Assembly (NCBI GenBank): GCA_947311605.1 | Contig: CAMZLC010000144.1 | Span: forward strand, 1-10,181 | DNA from: an uncultured Sulfurovum sp. | Lineage (GTDB): Bacteria; Campylobacterota; Campylobacteria; Campylobacterales; Sulfurovaceae | DNA: 10,181 nt | Direction of reading: 5' to 3' | Shown: piece by piece, positions 1 through 6,659 of the stretch | Layout: every line of letters begins with the position of its first letter | How positions within the stretch are numbered: position 1 is the stretch's first letter | Program-made: the position numbers and the translations under genes | The notes under the pieces: model-generated | Told to the model about the DNA's origin: nothing | Database searches by the model: none | The model's input: the letters and a program-made list of their open reading frames with translations, nothing else

Positions 1-2
1 AT

Positions 3-395
3 GTTCCTCTTGCACTGGAGGTCAATGTCTTGCCATTGATACGGAAGCTGCGCAGGGAAGGCATCTCGGTCTGGGTGCCGTTTATGGAAGGTGAAAGTTT
101 TAGGCTGGTAAAATATAGACTGCCATTAGAGAGAAAAAAATATGGCGTAAAAGAACCAAAATTTTCAAAACAATATAGAAAAAGAATGATAGAACTTGCC
201 ATTGTTCCTGTTGTTGGCACAGACAGATCGCTGAGGCGCATAGGTTTCGGCAAAGGGATGTATGATAGATTTTTTGCAAGACATAAAAAAGAGATAGGTC
301 AGATCATTTTTACCCAGAGAGTGCTCTGCTGGAGTACCGAGCTGGTGACGGATGACTATGATGTGGGGGCGGACGAAGTGATCACGGCTAGATAA
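3..395 (+). CDS. 5-formyltetrahydrofolate cyclo-ligase family protein (5' end missing)
   Basis: The family converts 5-formyl-THF to 5,10-methenyl-THF using ATP, in cytosolic one-carbon metabolism. The reading frame is open from base 3 to the TAA at 393-395, giving 130 visible residues; members usually have about 180-210, so the N-terminal part with the first ATP-binding residues lies outside the window. Visible family signatures are PLALEVN near the left edge (the usual 'P...E' substrate segment), a VWVP strand, a GVKEP segment, and the C-terminal IGFGKGMYDRFF motif, equivalent to the RLGyGgGyYDR ATP-loop signature. The stretch VVGTDRSLRR before it departs from the usual 'GlAFD..G.RLG', so the substrate could differ. 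A TTG at 30 is an in-frame codon inside the gene, not the likely start. rny follows after 41 nt on the same strand; as I recall, the same pair is neighbouring in Campylobacter. Identity is fairly sure, exact activity less so. Confidence 0.85.
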   Translation, partial: VPLALEVNVLPLIRKLRREGISVWVPFMEGESFRLVKYRLPLERKKYGVKEPKFSKQYRKRMIELAIVPVVGTDRSLRRIGFGKGMYDRFFARHKKEIGQIIFTQRVLCWSTELVTDDYDVGADEVITAR

Positions 396-436
396 AGAAC
401 TTTTGAAAATATTTGGTTCCAAGCAAAGGAAGCAAT

Positions 437-1951
437 ATGTATACGATACCGGGGATTGCCCTCATAGCAGGTGCAGGCATAGGGTATGCCATCTCCAAAA
501 TAGGCAGCAAGAAACAGTTTGTCTATCTGGAGCGTGAGGCAGAGGCCAGGGCCAAGACGATAGAGCAGGAGGCCAGTCTATTGCTGGAGAAAACCAAAGT
601 AGAGATCCGAGAGCAGGAGCTAGAGCAGAAAAAAGAGCTTGATGCCGCAGCAGGAGAGTTGGAGCAGCGAAACAGAGACCTGATCCTGAAGACCAGAGAG
701 GCGGAGCGTGAAAAAGAGAAAGCATTGCAACAGCAAAACCAGCTCTCCCAGAGACAAAAAAACCTAGAGCTTTTGGAGACGCGTAAGCAGCAGGAGATAG
801 AGAGGGCGATTGAGAAGCTGGAGGACGCAGCGTCCCTGACCCAAACAGAGGCAAAAGCGTATATTCTGCAGAAAGTAGAGGAGAAGGCACAGGCGGAGAT
901 CGCAGCGATCGTGCGCAAGCACGGGAAGATAGCCAGCGAAGAGGCACAGAAAAAAGCCAACTATATTTTGGCACAGGCGACCACCCGTTATGCCGGAGAG
1001 TTTGCCGGAGAGCGCCTGATCAATGTGGTCACTCTGCCCAGTGATGAGCACAAAGGGCGCATCATCGGCAAAGAGGGGCGCAATATCAAGACCATGGAGC
1101 AACTGCTTGGGGTGGATATTATCATTGATGAGACCCCCGGGGTGATTCTGGTCAGCAATTTCAACCTCTACCGCCGCGCGATTGCCACAAGAGTGATCGA
1201 GATACTGGTGGAGGATGGACGGATCCATCCGGGACGCATCGAAGAGGTGCATACCAAGGTGCAGGCGGAATTTGAGCAGAAGATCTACGAAGAGGGAGAG
1301 CAGGTGGTGATCGATCTGGGGCTTTTCCCTATGCACGAGGAGCTGATCAAGCTGCTGGGCCGCCTCAAATACCGTGCCAGCTATGGACAGAATGCGCTGG
1401 CGCATACCCTGGAGGTCGCGCGACTTTCCCGGGTACTCGCATCGGAGATGGGCGGCGATGAGAAGCTGGCGATGCGTGCAGGACTGCTGCATGATATCGG
1501 CAAGGCACTGACGCAGGATTTTGGAGGCTCGCATGTGGAGTTGGGGGCAGAGGTCTGCAGGCGTCACAATGAGCATCCGACAGTGATCAATGCAATCTAT
1601 GCCCATCATGGACACGAGGAGTTTAGCAGTGTAGAGAGTGCCGCAGTCTGTGCAGCAGATACCTTGAGTGCAGCAAGACCGGGTGCCAGAAGAGAGGTGC
1701 TGGAGAGCTTTACCAAGCGCGTCAAAGAGATCGAAGCACTGGCCACGGAAAACGAGGGTGTCCTACAAGCCTACGCGATCAATGCAGGCAGGGAGATCCG
1801 GGTCTTTGTAGATGCCGGAAAGGTGGGAGATAATGAGGCGGCACTGCTCAGCAGCAGCCTTGCTAAAAAGATCGAAAACAAGGTACAATACCCTGGCGAG
1901 ATCAAGGTCAATGTGATCCGTGAAACACGGGCGATCAATTATGCCAAATAA
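437..1951 (+). CDS. rny: Ribonuclease Y
   Basis: RNase Y is a membrane-anchored endoribonuclease that starts mRNA decay. The start chosen is the ATG at 437, preceded by AAAGGA at 425-430; the frame is open upstream to a TTG at 413, which lacks an SD and would add eight polar residues before the anchor. The 504-residue product is near the usual ~520. Order of parts: an N-terminal membrane anchor (about 3-22, rich in G, A and I), a long charged coiled coil rich in E, K, Q, R and A (about 30-190), a KH RNA-binding domain with its GxxG loop at 211-214 (sequence IIGKEGRN), and an HD metal-dependent phosphohydrolase domain with H323 and the HD pair H352-D353 in LLHDIGK. All expected catalytic residues that I can check are present. 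It is followed by a cyclophilin gene 9 nt after the stop, whose SD overlaps the rny TAA, so the two are probably cotranscribed. Confidence 0.97.
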   Translation: MYTIPGIALIAGAGIGYAISKIGSKKQFVYLEREAEARAKTIEQEASLLLEKTKVEIREQELEQKKELDAAAGELEQRNRDLILKTREAEREKEKALQQQNQLSQRQKNLELLETRKQQEIERAIEKLEDAASLTQTEAKAYILQKVEEKAQAEIAAIVRKHGKIASEEAQKKANYILAQATTRYAGEFAGERLINVVTLPSDEHKGRIIGKEGRNIKTMEQLLGVDIIIDETPGVILVSNFNLYRRAIATRVIEILVEDGRIHPGRIEEVHTKVQAEFEQKIYEEGEQVVIDLGLFPMHEELIKLLGRLKYRASYGQNALAHTLEVARLSRVLASEMGGDEKLAMRAGLLHDIGKALTQDFGGSHVELGAEVCRRHNEHPTVINAIYAHHGHEEFSSVESAAVCAADTLSAARPGARREVLESFTKRVKEIEALATENEGVLQAYAINAGREIRVFVDAGKVGDNEAALLSSSLAKKIENKVQYPGEIKVNVIRETRAINYAK

Positions 1952-1960
1952 AGGAAAGAA

Positions 1961-2491
1961 ATGAAAAAAATAGCGACAATTCTGATGCTGCTGGCAAGTC
2001 TGGCAGCCGCAGAAAGCAAAGCACCCGTAGCAGTACTGGAGACCAATGCCGGAACCATAGAGCTGAAGCTTTATCCGAAAAAATCACCGTTGGCGGTAGA
2101 GAATTTCACCGGACTGATTAAGAAAGGGTATTACGATGGTGTCATTTTTCACCGCGTGATCGAGGGATTTATGATCCAAGGCGGTGATCCGACAGGTACA
2201 GGCAGAGGAGGAGAGTCGATCTGGGGAAAGGTATTCAAAAACGAGAACAGCCCCAATCTGGTTTTTGACAAGCCTTTTATTCTGGCAATGGCCAATGCAG
2301 GCCCCAACACCAATGGTAGTCAGTTTTTTATTACCACAGCCAAAACGCCTTGGCTCAATGGCGGCTATACGATCTTTGGTGAAGTGATCAAGGGCAAGGA
2401 AGTGGTGCGCAAAATAGAACAGACCAAAACAGCCCATGGAGACAGACCAATCAGCAAGCAGAAGATTGTGAAAGCCTATATTAAAAAATGA
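1961..2491 (+). CDS. Exported cyclophilin-type peptidyl-prolyl cis-trans isomerase
   Basis: This enzyme speeds cis-trans isomerisation of Xaa-Pro bonds during protein folding. The 176-residue product begins with a signal peptide: KK at 2-3, a hydrophobic core at about 4-14, and a likely cleavage after LAAA (about residue 17), so the mature protein should work in the periplasm. The rest is one compact cyclophilin domain: FHRVIEGFMIQGGDP at 63-77 with the catalytic arginine R65 plus F70 and Q73, MANAGPNTNGSQFFIT at 110-125, and WLNGGYTIFGEV from W131. W131 sits where human cyclophilin A has the cyclosporin-contacting tryptophan; a tyrosine replaces its His126. The SD AAGGAAAG (1951-1958) begins on the last base of the rny stop codon, and cmoB follows after 32 nt. 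It is a single-domain, general type; no client protein can be inferred. Confidence 0.95.
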   Translation: MKKIATILMLLASLAAAESKAPVAVLETNAGTIELKLYPKKSPLAVENFTGLIKKGYYDGVIFHRVIEGFMIQGGDPTGTGRGGESIWGKVFKNENSPNLVFDKPFILAMANAGPNTNGSQFFITTAKTPWLNGGYTIFGEVIKGKEVVRKIEQTKTAHGDRPISKQKIVKAYIKK

Positions 2492-2523
2492 AGCGTGAAG
2501 CATAGAGCATCAGGTGGTGATGT

Positions 2524-3450
2524 GTGAATTTGAATGATATTAGAGAGGAGAGGCAGCGATGGCTCGGATGGAAAAATATCGCTCCTCTTCAGGAGGCTAT
2601 TGATGCACTTCCTGCGCTTGAGCCATCCTTTGTTACGCTAGAAGATGTGGTCGCGATAGCGTTTGATGATATTTCAGATCTGCACAAAAAGCAGATAGAT
2701 GATACGGCACGCCTTCTGAAACCTTGGCGCAAGGGTCCTTTTCAGATAGCCGATACGACTATTGACAGTGAGTGGCGTAGTTTTATCAAATACAATCTCC
2801 TGGAGCCACATTTTGATCTTGAGGGTAAGGTTGTCGGCGATATCGGCTGCAATAATGCCTATTATCTGTTTCGTATGCTTGCGCATACTCCTGCCAAACT
2901 CGTGGGCTTTGACCCCTCGGCGCTCTATTACTCCCAATTCCAGTTTCTCAACCACTTCATCAAGAGCAATATAGTTTATGAGCTTTTAGGAGTGGAACAT
3001 GTAGGGTATTATGAGCACAAGTTTGATACCCTCTTTTGTTTAGGGGTTTTATACCACAGAAGTGATCCGATCGCAATGTTGAAATCTCTCTACAAGGGTC
3101 TCCATGCCGGGGGAGAGCTGATACTCGATACTTTTATGATAGAGGGTGAAGAGGAGGTCTGCCTAACCCCTAGAGACCGATACTCGAAGATCCCCAATAT
3201 CTATTTTATCCCTACGGTTCCCGCACTTGAAAACTGGTGTTATCGGGCAGGATTTGAGTGTGTAGAGATTTTGGAGATTAAGAAAACTGATGTAAACGAG
3301 CAACGAAAAACAGCATGGATTGACCATCAGAGTCTGGAGCATTTTTTGGATCCGGAGGATGAGACAAAGACCATAGAAGGGTATCCTGCACCCCAAAGAG
3401 TTTATCTCAAAGCGACGAAAAAACAGACAAATACTAAAATAACCAAATAA
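2524..3450 (+). CDS. cmoB: tRNA U34 carboxymethyltransferase
   Basis: CmoB transfers the carboxymethyl group of carboxy-S-adenosylmethionine (Cx-SAM) to 5-hydroxyuridine at tRNA wobble position 34, giving cmo5U, which broadens codon reading. The 308-residue product has a Rossmann methyltransferase fold after an N-terminal helical part. KPWRKGPF at 66-73, W84 and K89 correspond, with a constant offset of 21, to K91, W105 and K110 that bind Cx-SAM in E. coli CmoB as I recall it. Further family motifs are DIGCNNAYY at 106-114 (SAM loop), GVLYHR, DRYSKIPNIYFIP, and the C-terminal EGYPAPQR whose arginine matches the conserved ligand-binding one. The start is GTG at 2524, with a modest SD AGGTGGTG at 2512-2519; a TTG at 2530 is a less likely alternative. 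CmoA, which makes Cx-SAM, is not in the window. It is the last gene of the first plus-strand cluster. Confidence 0.95.
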   Translation: MNLNDIREERQRWLGWKNIAPLQEAIDALPALEPSFVTLEDVVAIAFDDISDLHKKQIDDTARLLKPWRKGPFQIADTTIDSEWRSFIKYNLLEPHFDLEGKVVGDIGCNNAYYLFRMLAHTPAKLVGFDPSALYYSQFQFLNHFIKSNIVYELLGVEHVGYYEHKFDTLFCLGVLYHRSDPIAMLKSLYKGLHAGGELILDTFMIEGEEEVCLTPRDRYSKIPNIYFIPTVPALENWCYRAGFECVEILEIKKTDVNEQRKTAWIDHQSLEHFLDPEDETKTIEGYPAPQRVYLKATKKQTNTKITK

Positions 3451-3491
3451 CCTAAAAATCTACTTTTATTTTTAAATAAGCTTCTTTTGGG

Positions 3492-3497
3492 TATAAA
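3492..3497 (+). promoter_or_regulatory. Candidate -10 box for the hsrA-like regulator
   Basis: The 149-nt gap between cmoB and the regulator gene is AT-rich and holds TATAAA(T) at 3492-3497(8), preceded by gg and by T-rich tracts (TTTTATTTTT around 3464-3473, CTTCTTTT at 3481-3488). Campylobacterota sigma-70 promoters typically use a -10 box with upstream T-rich periodicity and no strong -35. Transcription would begin near 3504, leaving a 5' UTR of about 95 nt. No GC-rich terminator for cmoB is visible, so read-through is also possible. Confidence 0.4.
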
Positions 3498-3599
3498 TAC
3501 GCCAACAATAAGACAGTCTATCTATTTTATATACCAAAAATATCGGTATTTTGTGCCTTTTTGACTGTTTGAATGTAATGATTGCCGATGAGGATATGT

Positions 3600-4259
3600 A
3601 TGAGAATATTGACTGTGGGGTTCCAAAATGAATTTGCCAAAGAGCTGGAAAAAGAGATAGGCAACTATTTTATCTGCATTGTAGACAATGCCAGAGATAT
3701 CTATGATGCGACAAACTTTACTGATTTTCGGCATTATGAACTGATTATTATCGTCGATGAGGGTGTGATGTTTTCGCTGGAGCGCTATATGCGGGATGTC
3801 AAGAAGAAAAAGATCGAAACCAAGGTCATCCTGCTCTCGCCCCATCGCCAACACCAGATCGCTTTTTATGACCTGGGTGCTGATGATGTGATCGACAGCC
3901 ATCTCGATCAGCCCGATCTTCTGGCGGCCAGAGTCCTTGCCAATATGCGTAATCTCTTTGGTACCACGATTGATATCGGGAAGCTGACCATTGATATCGC
4001 CAACAAAAAGATCGAATACGATGACAAAACCGTCTCTCTCAATGGGAAAACCTTTGATATCCTTGCCTATCTGGCGGTACGCAAGAAACGGGTATTCTCT
4101 AAGGATGAGATCATCAATGCCCTCTGGGAAGAGCCAGAGTATGTCTCCGACAACACCGTAGAGGTGGCGATCAACCAGATCCGAAAGCGCCTCAAAAGTA
4201 TCCTGGGCTTTCAGGTGATCCATACGGTGAGACGCAGAGGATATAAGTTCTCTTATTGA
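3600..4259 (+). CDS. hsrA: HsrA/HP1043-like atypical OmpR-family response regulator
   Basis: The 219-residue protein has a receiver-like domain (about 1-118) and a winged-helix DNA-binding domain (about 124-219). The C-terminal part, with EEPEYVSDNTVEVAINQIRK and HTVRRRGYKF, is very close to what I recall of Helicobacter pylori HP1043/HsrA, an essential orphan regulator that works without phosphorylation and controls growth, energy and stress genes. Here too the receiver has lost its chemistry: the N-terminal acidic pair is replaced by GFQ (7-9), the position matching the phospho-acceptor is V52 (followed by D53), and the switch lysine after GADD (93-96) is S100; only S80 fits the Ser/Thr position. 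No sensor kinase lies nearby. The start is the ATG at 3600 with GAGGA at 3590-3594; ATG 3588 is possible but has no good SD. It probably acts as a constitutive dimer controlled by abundance. The assignment as HsrA orthologue is strong but inferred. Confidence 0.9.
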   Translation: MRILTVGFQNEFAKELEKEIGNYFICIVDNARDIYDATNFTDFRHYELIIIVDEGVMFSLERYMRDVKKKKIETKVILLSPHRQHQIAFYDLGADDVIDSHLDQPDLLAARVLANMRNLFGTTIDIGKLTIDIANKKIEYDDKTVSLNGKTFDILAYLAVRKKRVFSKDEIINALWEEPEYVSDNTVEVAINQIRKRLKSILGFQVIHTVRRRGYKFSY

Positions 4260-4292
4260 TGCCTTGATAGGAAATGTTTAGATATAGTATTC

Positions 4293-4898
4293 CTACAGTG
4301 TCTGCTTTACCTGCTCTATCCAAAAGGGCATGATCTTTTGTTCTGCAGAGAGGCTTGTGTCGCCTCCGTGTCCAGGATGTACGATAAATTCCCCTTTGAT
4401 CTGCATCGCTTTTTGAAGGCTGTGGATCATGTCGGTACCGCTGGAGTAGGGGAAATCCCATCTGCCGATACTCTGCTGGAAGAGGAAGTCTCCGCTGAAC
4501 CAGTGGTCCGCTATCTCTATGATGGAGTTGCCGGGGGTATGCCCTGGGAAATGGCGGTATTGCACAGGGAGCCCGCCAATATGCAGCAGCGCATCCCCCT
4601 GCACGCTATAGTCGGGGTGTGATACTGGGGTACCCTGACCGAAAGGGTCCTCTTTGAGCATGAAGCGATCTTCGTCTGGGCAGTAGAGAGGCACATTCAG
4701 CGCTTTTTTGAGCTCGGCATTGCTCCAGACATGATCAAAATGCCCATGGGTATTGAGGATAGCGACGGGATGTGTGACCTGGGAGAGTACCCAGGGAGCA
4801 GCGCCCATACCGGGGTCGATGATCAGCTCTTTTCCCTCGATAGTGACGATGTAGCAGTTGGTCTGGTATGCCCCCATGGGGCGGGATTTAATCTGCAT
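4293..4898 (-). CDS. MBL-fold metallohydrolase, glyoxalase II / YcbL type
   Basis: This 201-residue protein is a single metallo-beta-lactamase-fold domain of the small cytosolic glyoxalase II-like class, whose members hydrolyse thioesters such as S-lactoylglutathione or related compounds. The full set of metal ligands is visible: THGHFDH gives H51, H53, D55 and H56; FPGHTPGNS gives H120; FSGDFLF gives D137; and VHPGHGGDT gives H177. The N-terminal NCYIV and LIIDPG strands are typical. It lacks the C-terminal helical domain of classical glyoxalase II, which supports the YcbL-like subgroup, so the true substrate is uncertain. It is the only minus-strand gene, convergent with the hsrA-like gene (33-nt gap) and divergent from the DUF455 gene, with 16 nt between the two start codons. 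Its likely SD, AGGAG read on the minus strand at about 4909-4913, lies 11 nt before its ATG, a rather long spacing. Confidence 0.93.
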   Translation of the reverse strand: MQIKSRPMGAYQTNCYIVTIEGKELIIDPGMGAAPWVLSQVTHPVAILNTHGHFDHVWSNAELKKALNVPLYCPDEDRFMLKEDPFGQGTPVSHPDYSVQGDALLHIGGLPVQYRHFPGHTPGNSIIEIADHWFSGDFLFQQSIGRWDFPYSSGTDMIHSLQKAMQIKGEFIVHPGHGGDTSLSAEQKIMPFWIEQVKQTL

Positions 4899-4902
4899 GG
4901 GT

Positions 4903-4908
4903 TATAAT
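4903..4908 (+). promoter_or_regulatory. -10 box TATAAT of the DUF455-lpxK-argB operon (leaderless start)
   Basis: A perfect TATAAT lies at 4903-4908 with G at 4901, matching the gnTAtaAT form of Campylobacterota promoters. The ATG of the DUF455 gene begins at 4915, six bases after the box, so normal initiation 6-8 nt downstream would start the mRNA at or next to the A of the ATG. No SD precedes this ATG on the plus strand. No good -35 is seen. The box lies between the divergent start codons of the hydrolase and DUF455 genes. Confidence 0.6.
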
Positions 4909-4914
4909 ACTCCT

Positions 4915-5730
4915 ATGAATTTTTATCTCACGATCGAGACAGCACTACAGAGCCCTGATATCGAGACCAAGGCGGAATGTTGCCGTACACTTTTGGCATA
5001 TTGTAACACAAATACACCCTCACACCAAGAGGGCTTCGTGCCGATGCATTTTGCAAACCCCTCCTATGCGTCATTCTGCAGGATTGTACCCCCCAGAGAG
5101 CTGCCCGCACGCAAACATTTCGATACCACAGAGGGGCTTGCTACGCTGGTGCACGCGATCACCCATATCGAATTTTCGGCGATAGACTTGGCGCTGGATG
5201 CAGTCTATCGCTTCCCTCAGATGCCCCTGACATACAAAACTGACTGGCTGACGGTAGCAGAGGATGAAATGCGGCATTTCAGGATGCTACAGGAGATACT
5301 GGAGACACTGGGGTACCGCTATGGCAATCTACCGGTACACCAGGGGCTGTTTGATGCCAGTATGCATACGACAGAGGATGTGCTCGATCGCATGGCGGTC
5401 ATCCCCAGACACTATGAGGCGGGCGGGCTGGATGTCAGCCCACAGATCGTCAAAAAACTGCGTAATCAGAAGAAAGACCCGCTGGTTTCCTGTATCATTG
5501 ACGCACTGGACATTATAGAGAGGGAGGAGATCGATCATGTCCGCAAGGGAGATCGCTGGTTTCGATGGCTCTGTGCGCAAAGAGATCTGGATGCGACAGA
5601 GACATTCAGGGAGATACTCGACCGCTATGCCCTGCATCGCCACAAGCCGCACATGAACATACAGGCACGCAAAGCAGCGGGATTTTCCTGTGAAGAGCTG
5701 TTGTCGCTGGGGGCAAAAGCGTGTCGGTGA
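4915..5730 (+). CDS. DUF455 family ferritin-like protein
   Basis: This 271-residue protein belongs to the DUF455 family of the ferritin-like superfamily, whose biochemical role is not established to my knowledge. The helical bundle carries a complete set of likely di-iron ligands: E86 in THIEFSAID, E118 and H121 in AEDEMRHF, E168 in YEAGGLDV, and E205 and H208 in EREEIDHV. This fits two metal-binding helix pairs, each ending in an ExxH element. Other family hallmarks are LALDAVYRF, DWLTVAEDE, YGNLPVHQGLF and KGDRWF. The start is ATG 4915, which keeps the usual N-terminal 'AL.SPD...K' segment; the open frame upstream to 4858 overlaps the divergent hydrolase and is not conserved-looking. It heads an operon: its last 10 bases overlap lpxK. 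A metal-dependent oxidoreductase or oxygenase role is plausible but is inference from the fold only. Confidence 0.9.
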   Translation: MNFYLTIETALQSPDIETKAECCRTLLAYCNTNTPSHQEGFVPMHFANPSYASFCRIVPPRELPARKHFDTTEGLATLVHAITHIEFSAIDLALDAVYRFPQMPLTYKTDWLTVAEDEMRHFRMLQEILETLGYRYGNLPVHQGLFDASMHTTEDVLDRMAVIPRHYEAGGLDVSPQIVKKLRNQKKDPLVSCIIDALDIIEREEIDHVRKGDRWFRWLCAQRDLDATETFREILDRYALHRHKPHMNIQARKAAGFSCEELLSLGAKACR

Positions 5731-6659
5731 CCCGTTTTTTTGAGACACTCTTTTATCGTCCGAGATGGTACCACTGGGCGGTGTCACTCCTACTACTGTC
5801 CGTGTCACTCCTCTACGGTACAGGCATGTGGCTGCGCCGCAAAGTAACCAGCAGAAAACAGTATCCCGTGCCCATCATCTCTGTAGGCAATCTCGTGATC
5901 GGAGGGAGTGGAAAGACCCCCTTCGTGATCGCACTGGCAGAGTATTTTTCTGAGCAGAAGGTGACGATCGTCTCCCGGGGATACGGACGGCAGAGCAGGG
6001 GTGTCGTGGAGGTGAGTCGTAGGGGAGAGATACTGGTCGGAGTCCAAGAGAGTGGGGATGAGCCAATGTTGATGGCAGGTGCTTTGCCACATGCCTCTGT
6101 CATCGTAGCAGAGGATCGCAGTGCAGGTATCGCTCTGGCAATCAGACAGGGGGCAGAGCTTCTGCTGCTGGATGATGGCTTCAACAGGGTGGAGATAGGG
6201 AAGTTTGAGATCCTGCTGGAGCCAGCCGTGCTACCCAATAGATTGCCACTGCCCTCTGGCCCCATGCGAGAGTTTTTTGCTACCCGCAGTCAGGCAGATA
6301 TGCGCTTGAGAGAAGGGGAAGACTTCGTACGATGTGTGCACTATGTGGAGCTGGGCGAGCGCATGATCCTTGCGACTGCGATTGCAGATCCAGAGCGCCT
6401 AAAACCTTATATTCCAGAGGGGGTCAAGTACCAAATCTACAAGCCTGACCATGCGCTATTTTCTGCAGAGGAGCTTTGGAGATCGCTAGAGGTACATGAG
6501 GCGGACAGGATACTGATGACAGAAAAAGATTGGGTGAAAATCACGGACAGGAGGCTGCCTGTTGCGCTTATGAAACTGGAATTGGAGCTAAATGATAGTA
6601 TAATGCCGGAGATAGAAAGATGGCTACAAAAGCGAGGAAAAAGTGAAAGCAAAACATGA
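5721..6659 (+). CDS. lpxK: Tetraacyldisaccharide 4'-kinase (lipid A synthesis)
   Basis: LpxK phosphorylates the 4' position of tetraacyldisaccharide-1-phosphate to make lipid IVA, on the inner face of the cytoplasmic membrane. The 312-residue product has an N-terminal hydrophobic segment (about 19-36) that would dock it to the membrane, then a P-loop GNLVIGGSGKTP at 56-67 with K65 and T66, SRGYGR at 85-90, GDEP at 112-115, the aspartate pair D151-D152 in LLLDDGFNR, and near the C-terminus the family segment MTEKDWVKI. The family 'DHH.F' element appears as PDHALF, with the second His replaced by Ala. The start is GTG 5721 with GGGGG at 5708-5712; GTG 5727 is the alternative. It overlaps the DUF455 gene by 10 nt and argB by 17 nt, so translation of the three is probably coupled. 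No other lpx gene is in the window. Confidence 0.95.
   Translation: MSVTRFFETLFYRPRWYHWAVSLLLLSVSLLYGTGMWLRRKVTSRKQYPVPIISVGNLVIGGSGKTPFVIALAEYFSEQKVTIVSRGYGRQSRGVVEVSRRGEILVGVQESGDEPMLMAGALPHASVIVAEDRSAGIALAIRQGAELLLLDDGFNRVEIGKFEILLEPAVLPNRLPLPSGPMREFFATRSQADMRLREGEDFVRCVHYVELGERMILATAIADPERLKPYIPEGVKYQIYKPDHALFSAEELWRSLEVHEADRILMTEKDWVKITDRRLPVALMKLELELNDSIMPEIERWLQKRGKSESKT

Noticed and set aside
462..974. Two minus-strand open frames opposite the rny coiled coil (462-974 and 523-960)
   Set aside because: Their Ser/Cys/Phe/Leu-rich low-complexity translations are the expected antisense of a repetitive Glu/Lys/Gln/Arg coding sequence.
764..1615. A long (283-codon) open frame on the minus strand inside rny
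   Set aside because: It lies opposite the clearly conserved coiled-coil, KH and HD coding sequence of rny; its translation shows no recognisable motif and is best explained as a shadow of biased codon use.
3451..3480. Possible cmoB terminator (A5 followed by T5, and TTATTT/AAATAA)
   Set aside because: The pairing is purely A-T and gives no stable hairpin; I treat it as AT-rich promoter DNA and list it only as a weak operator candidate.
4268..4295. Inverted repeat TAGGAA ... TTCCTA between the convergent hsrA-like and hydrolase genes
   Set aside because: The stem is only six pairs with a 16-base loop and no T run on either strand, so it is not a convincing bidirectional terminator.
4858..4914. 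Upstream extension of the DUF455 reading frame to 4858
   Set aside because: The extra 19 residues overlap the start of the divergent hydrolase gene and precede the family's normal N-terminus; ATG 4915 fits better.
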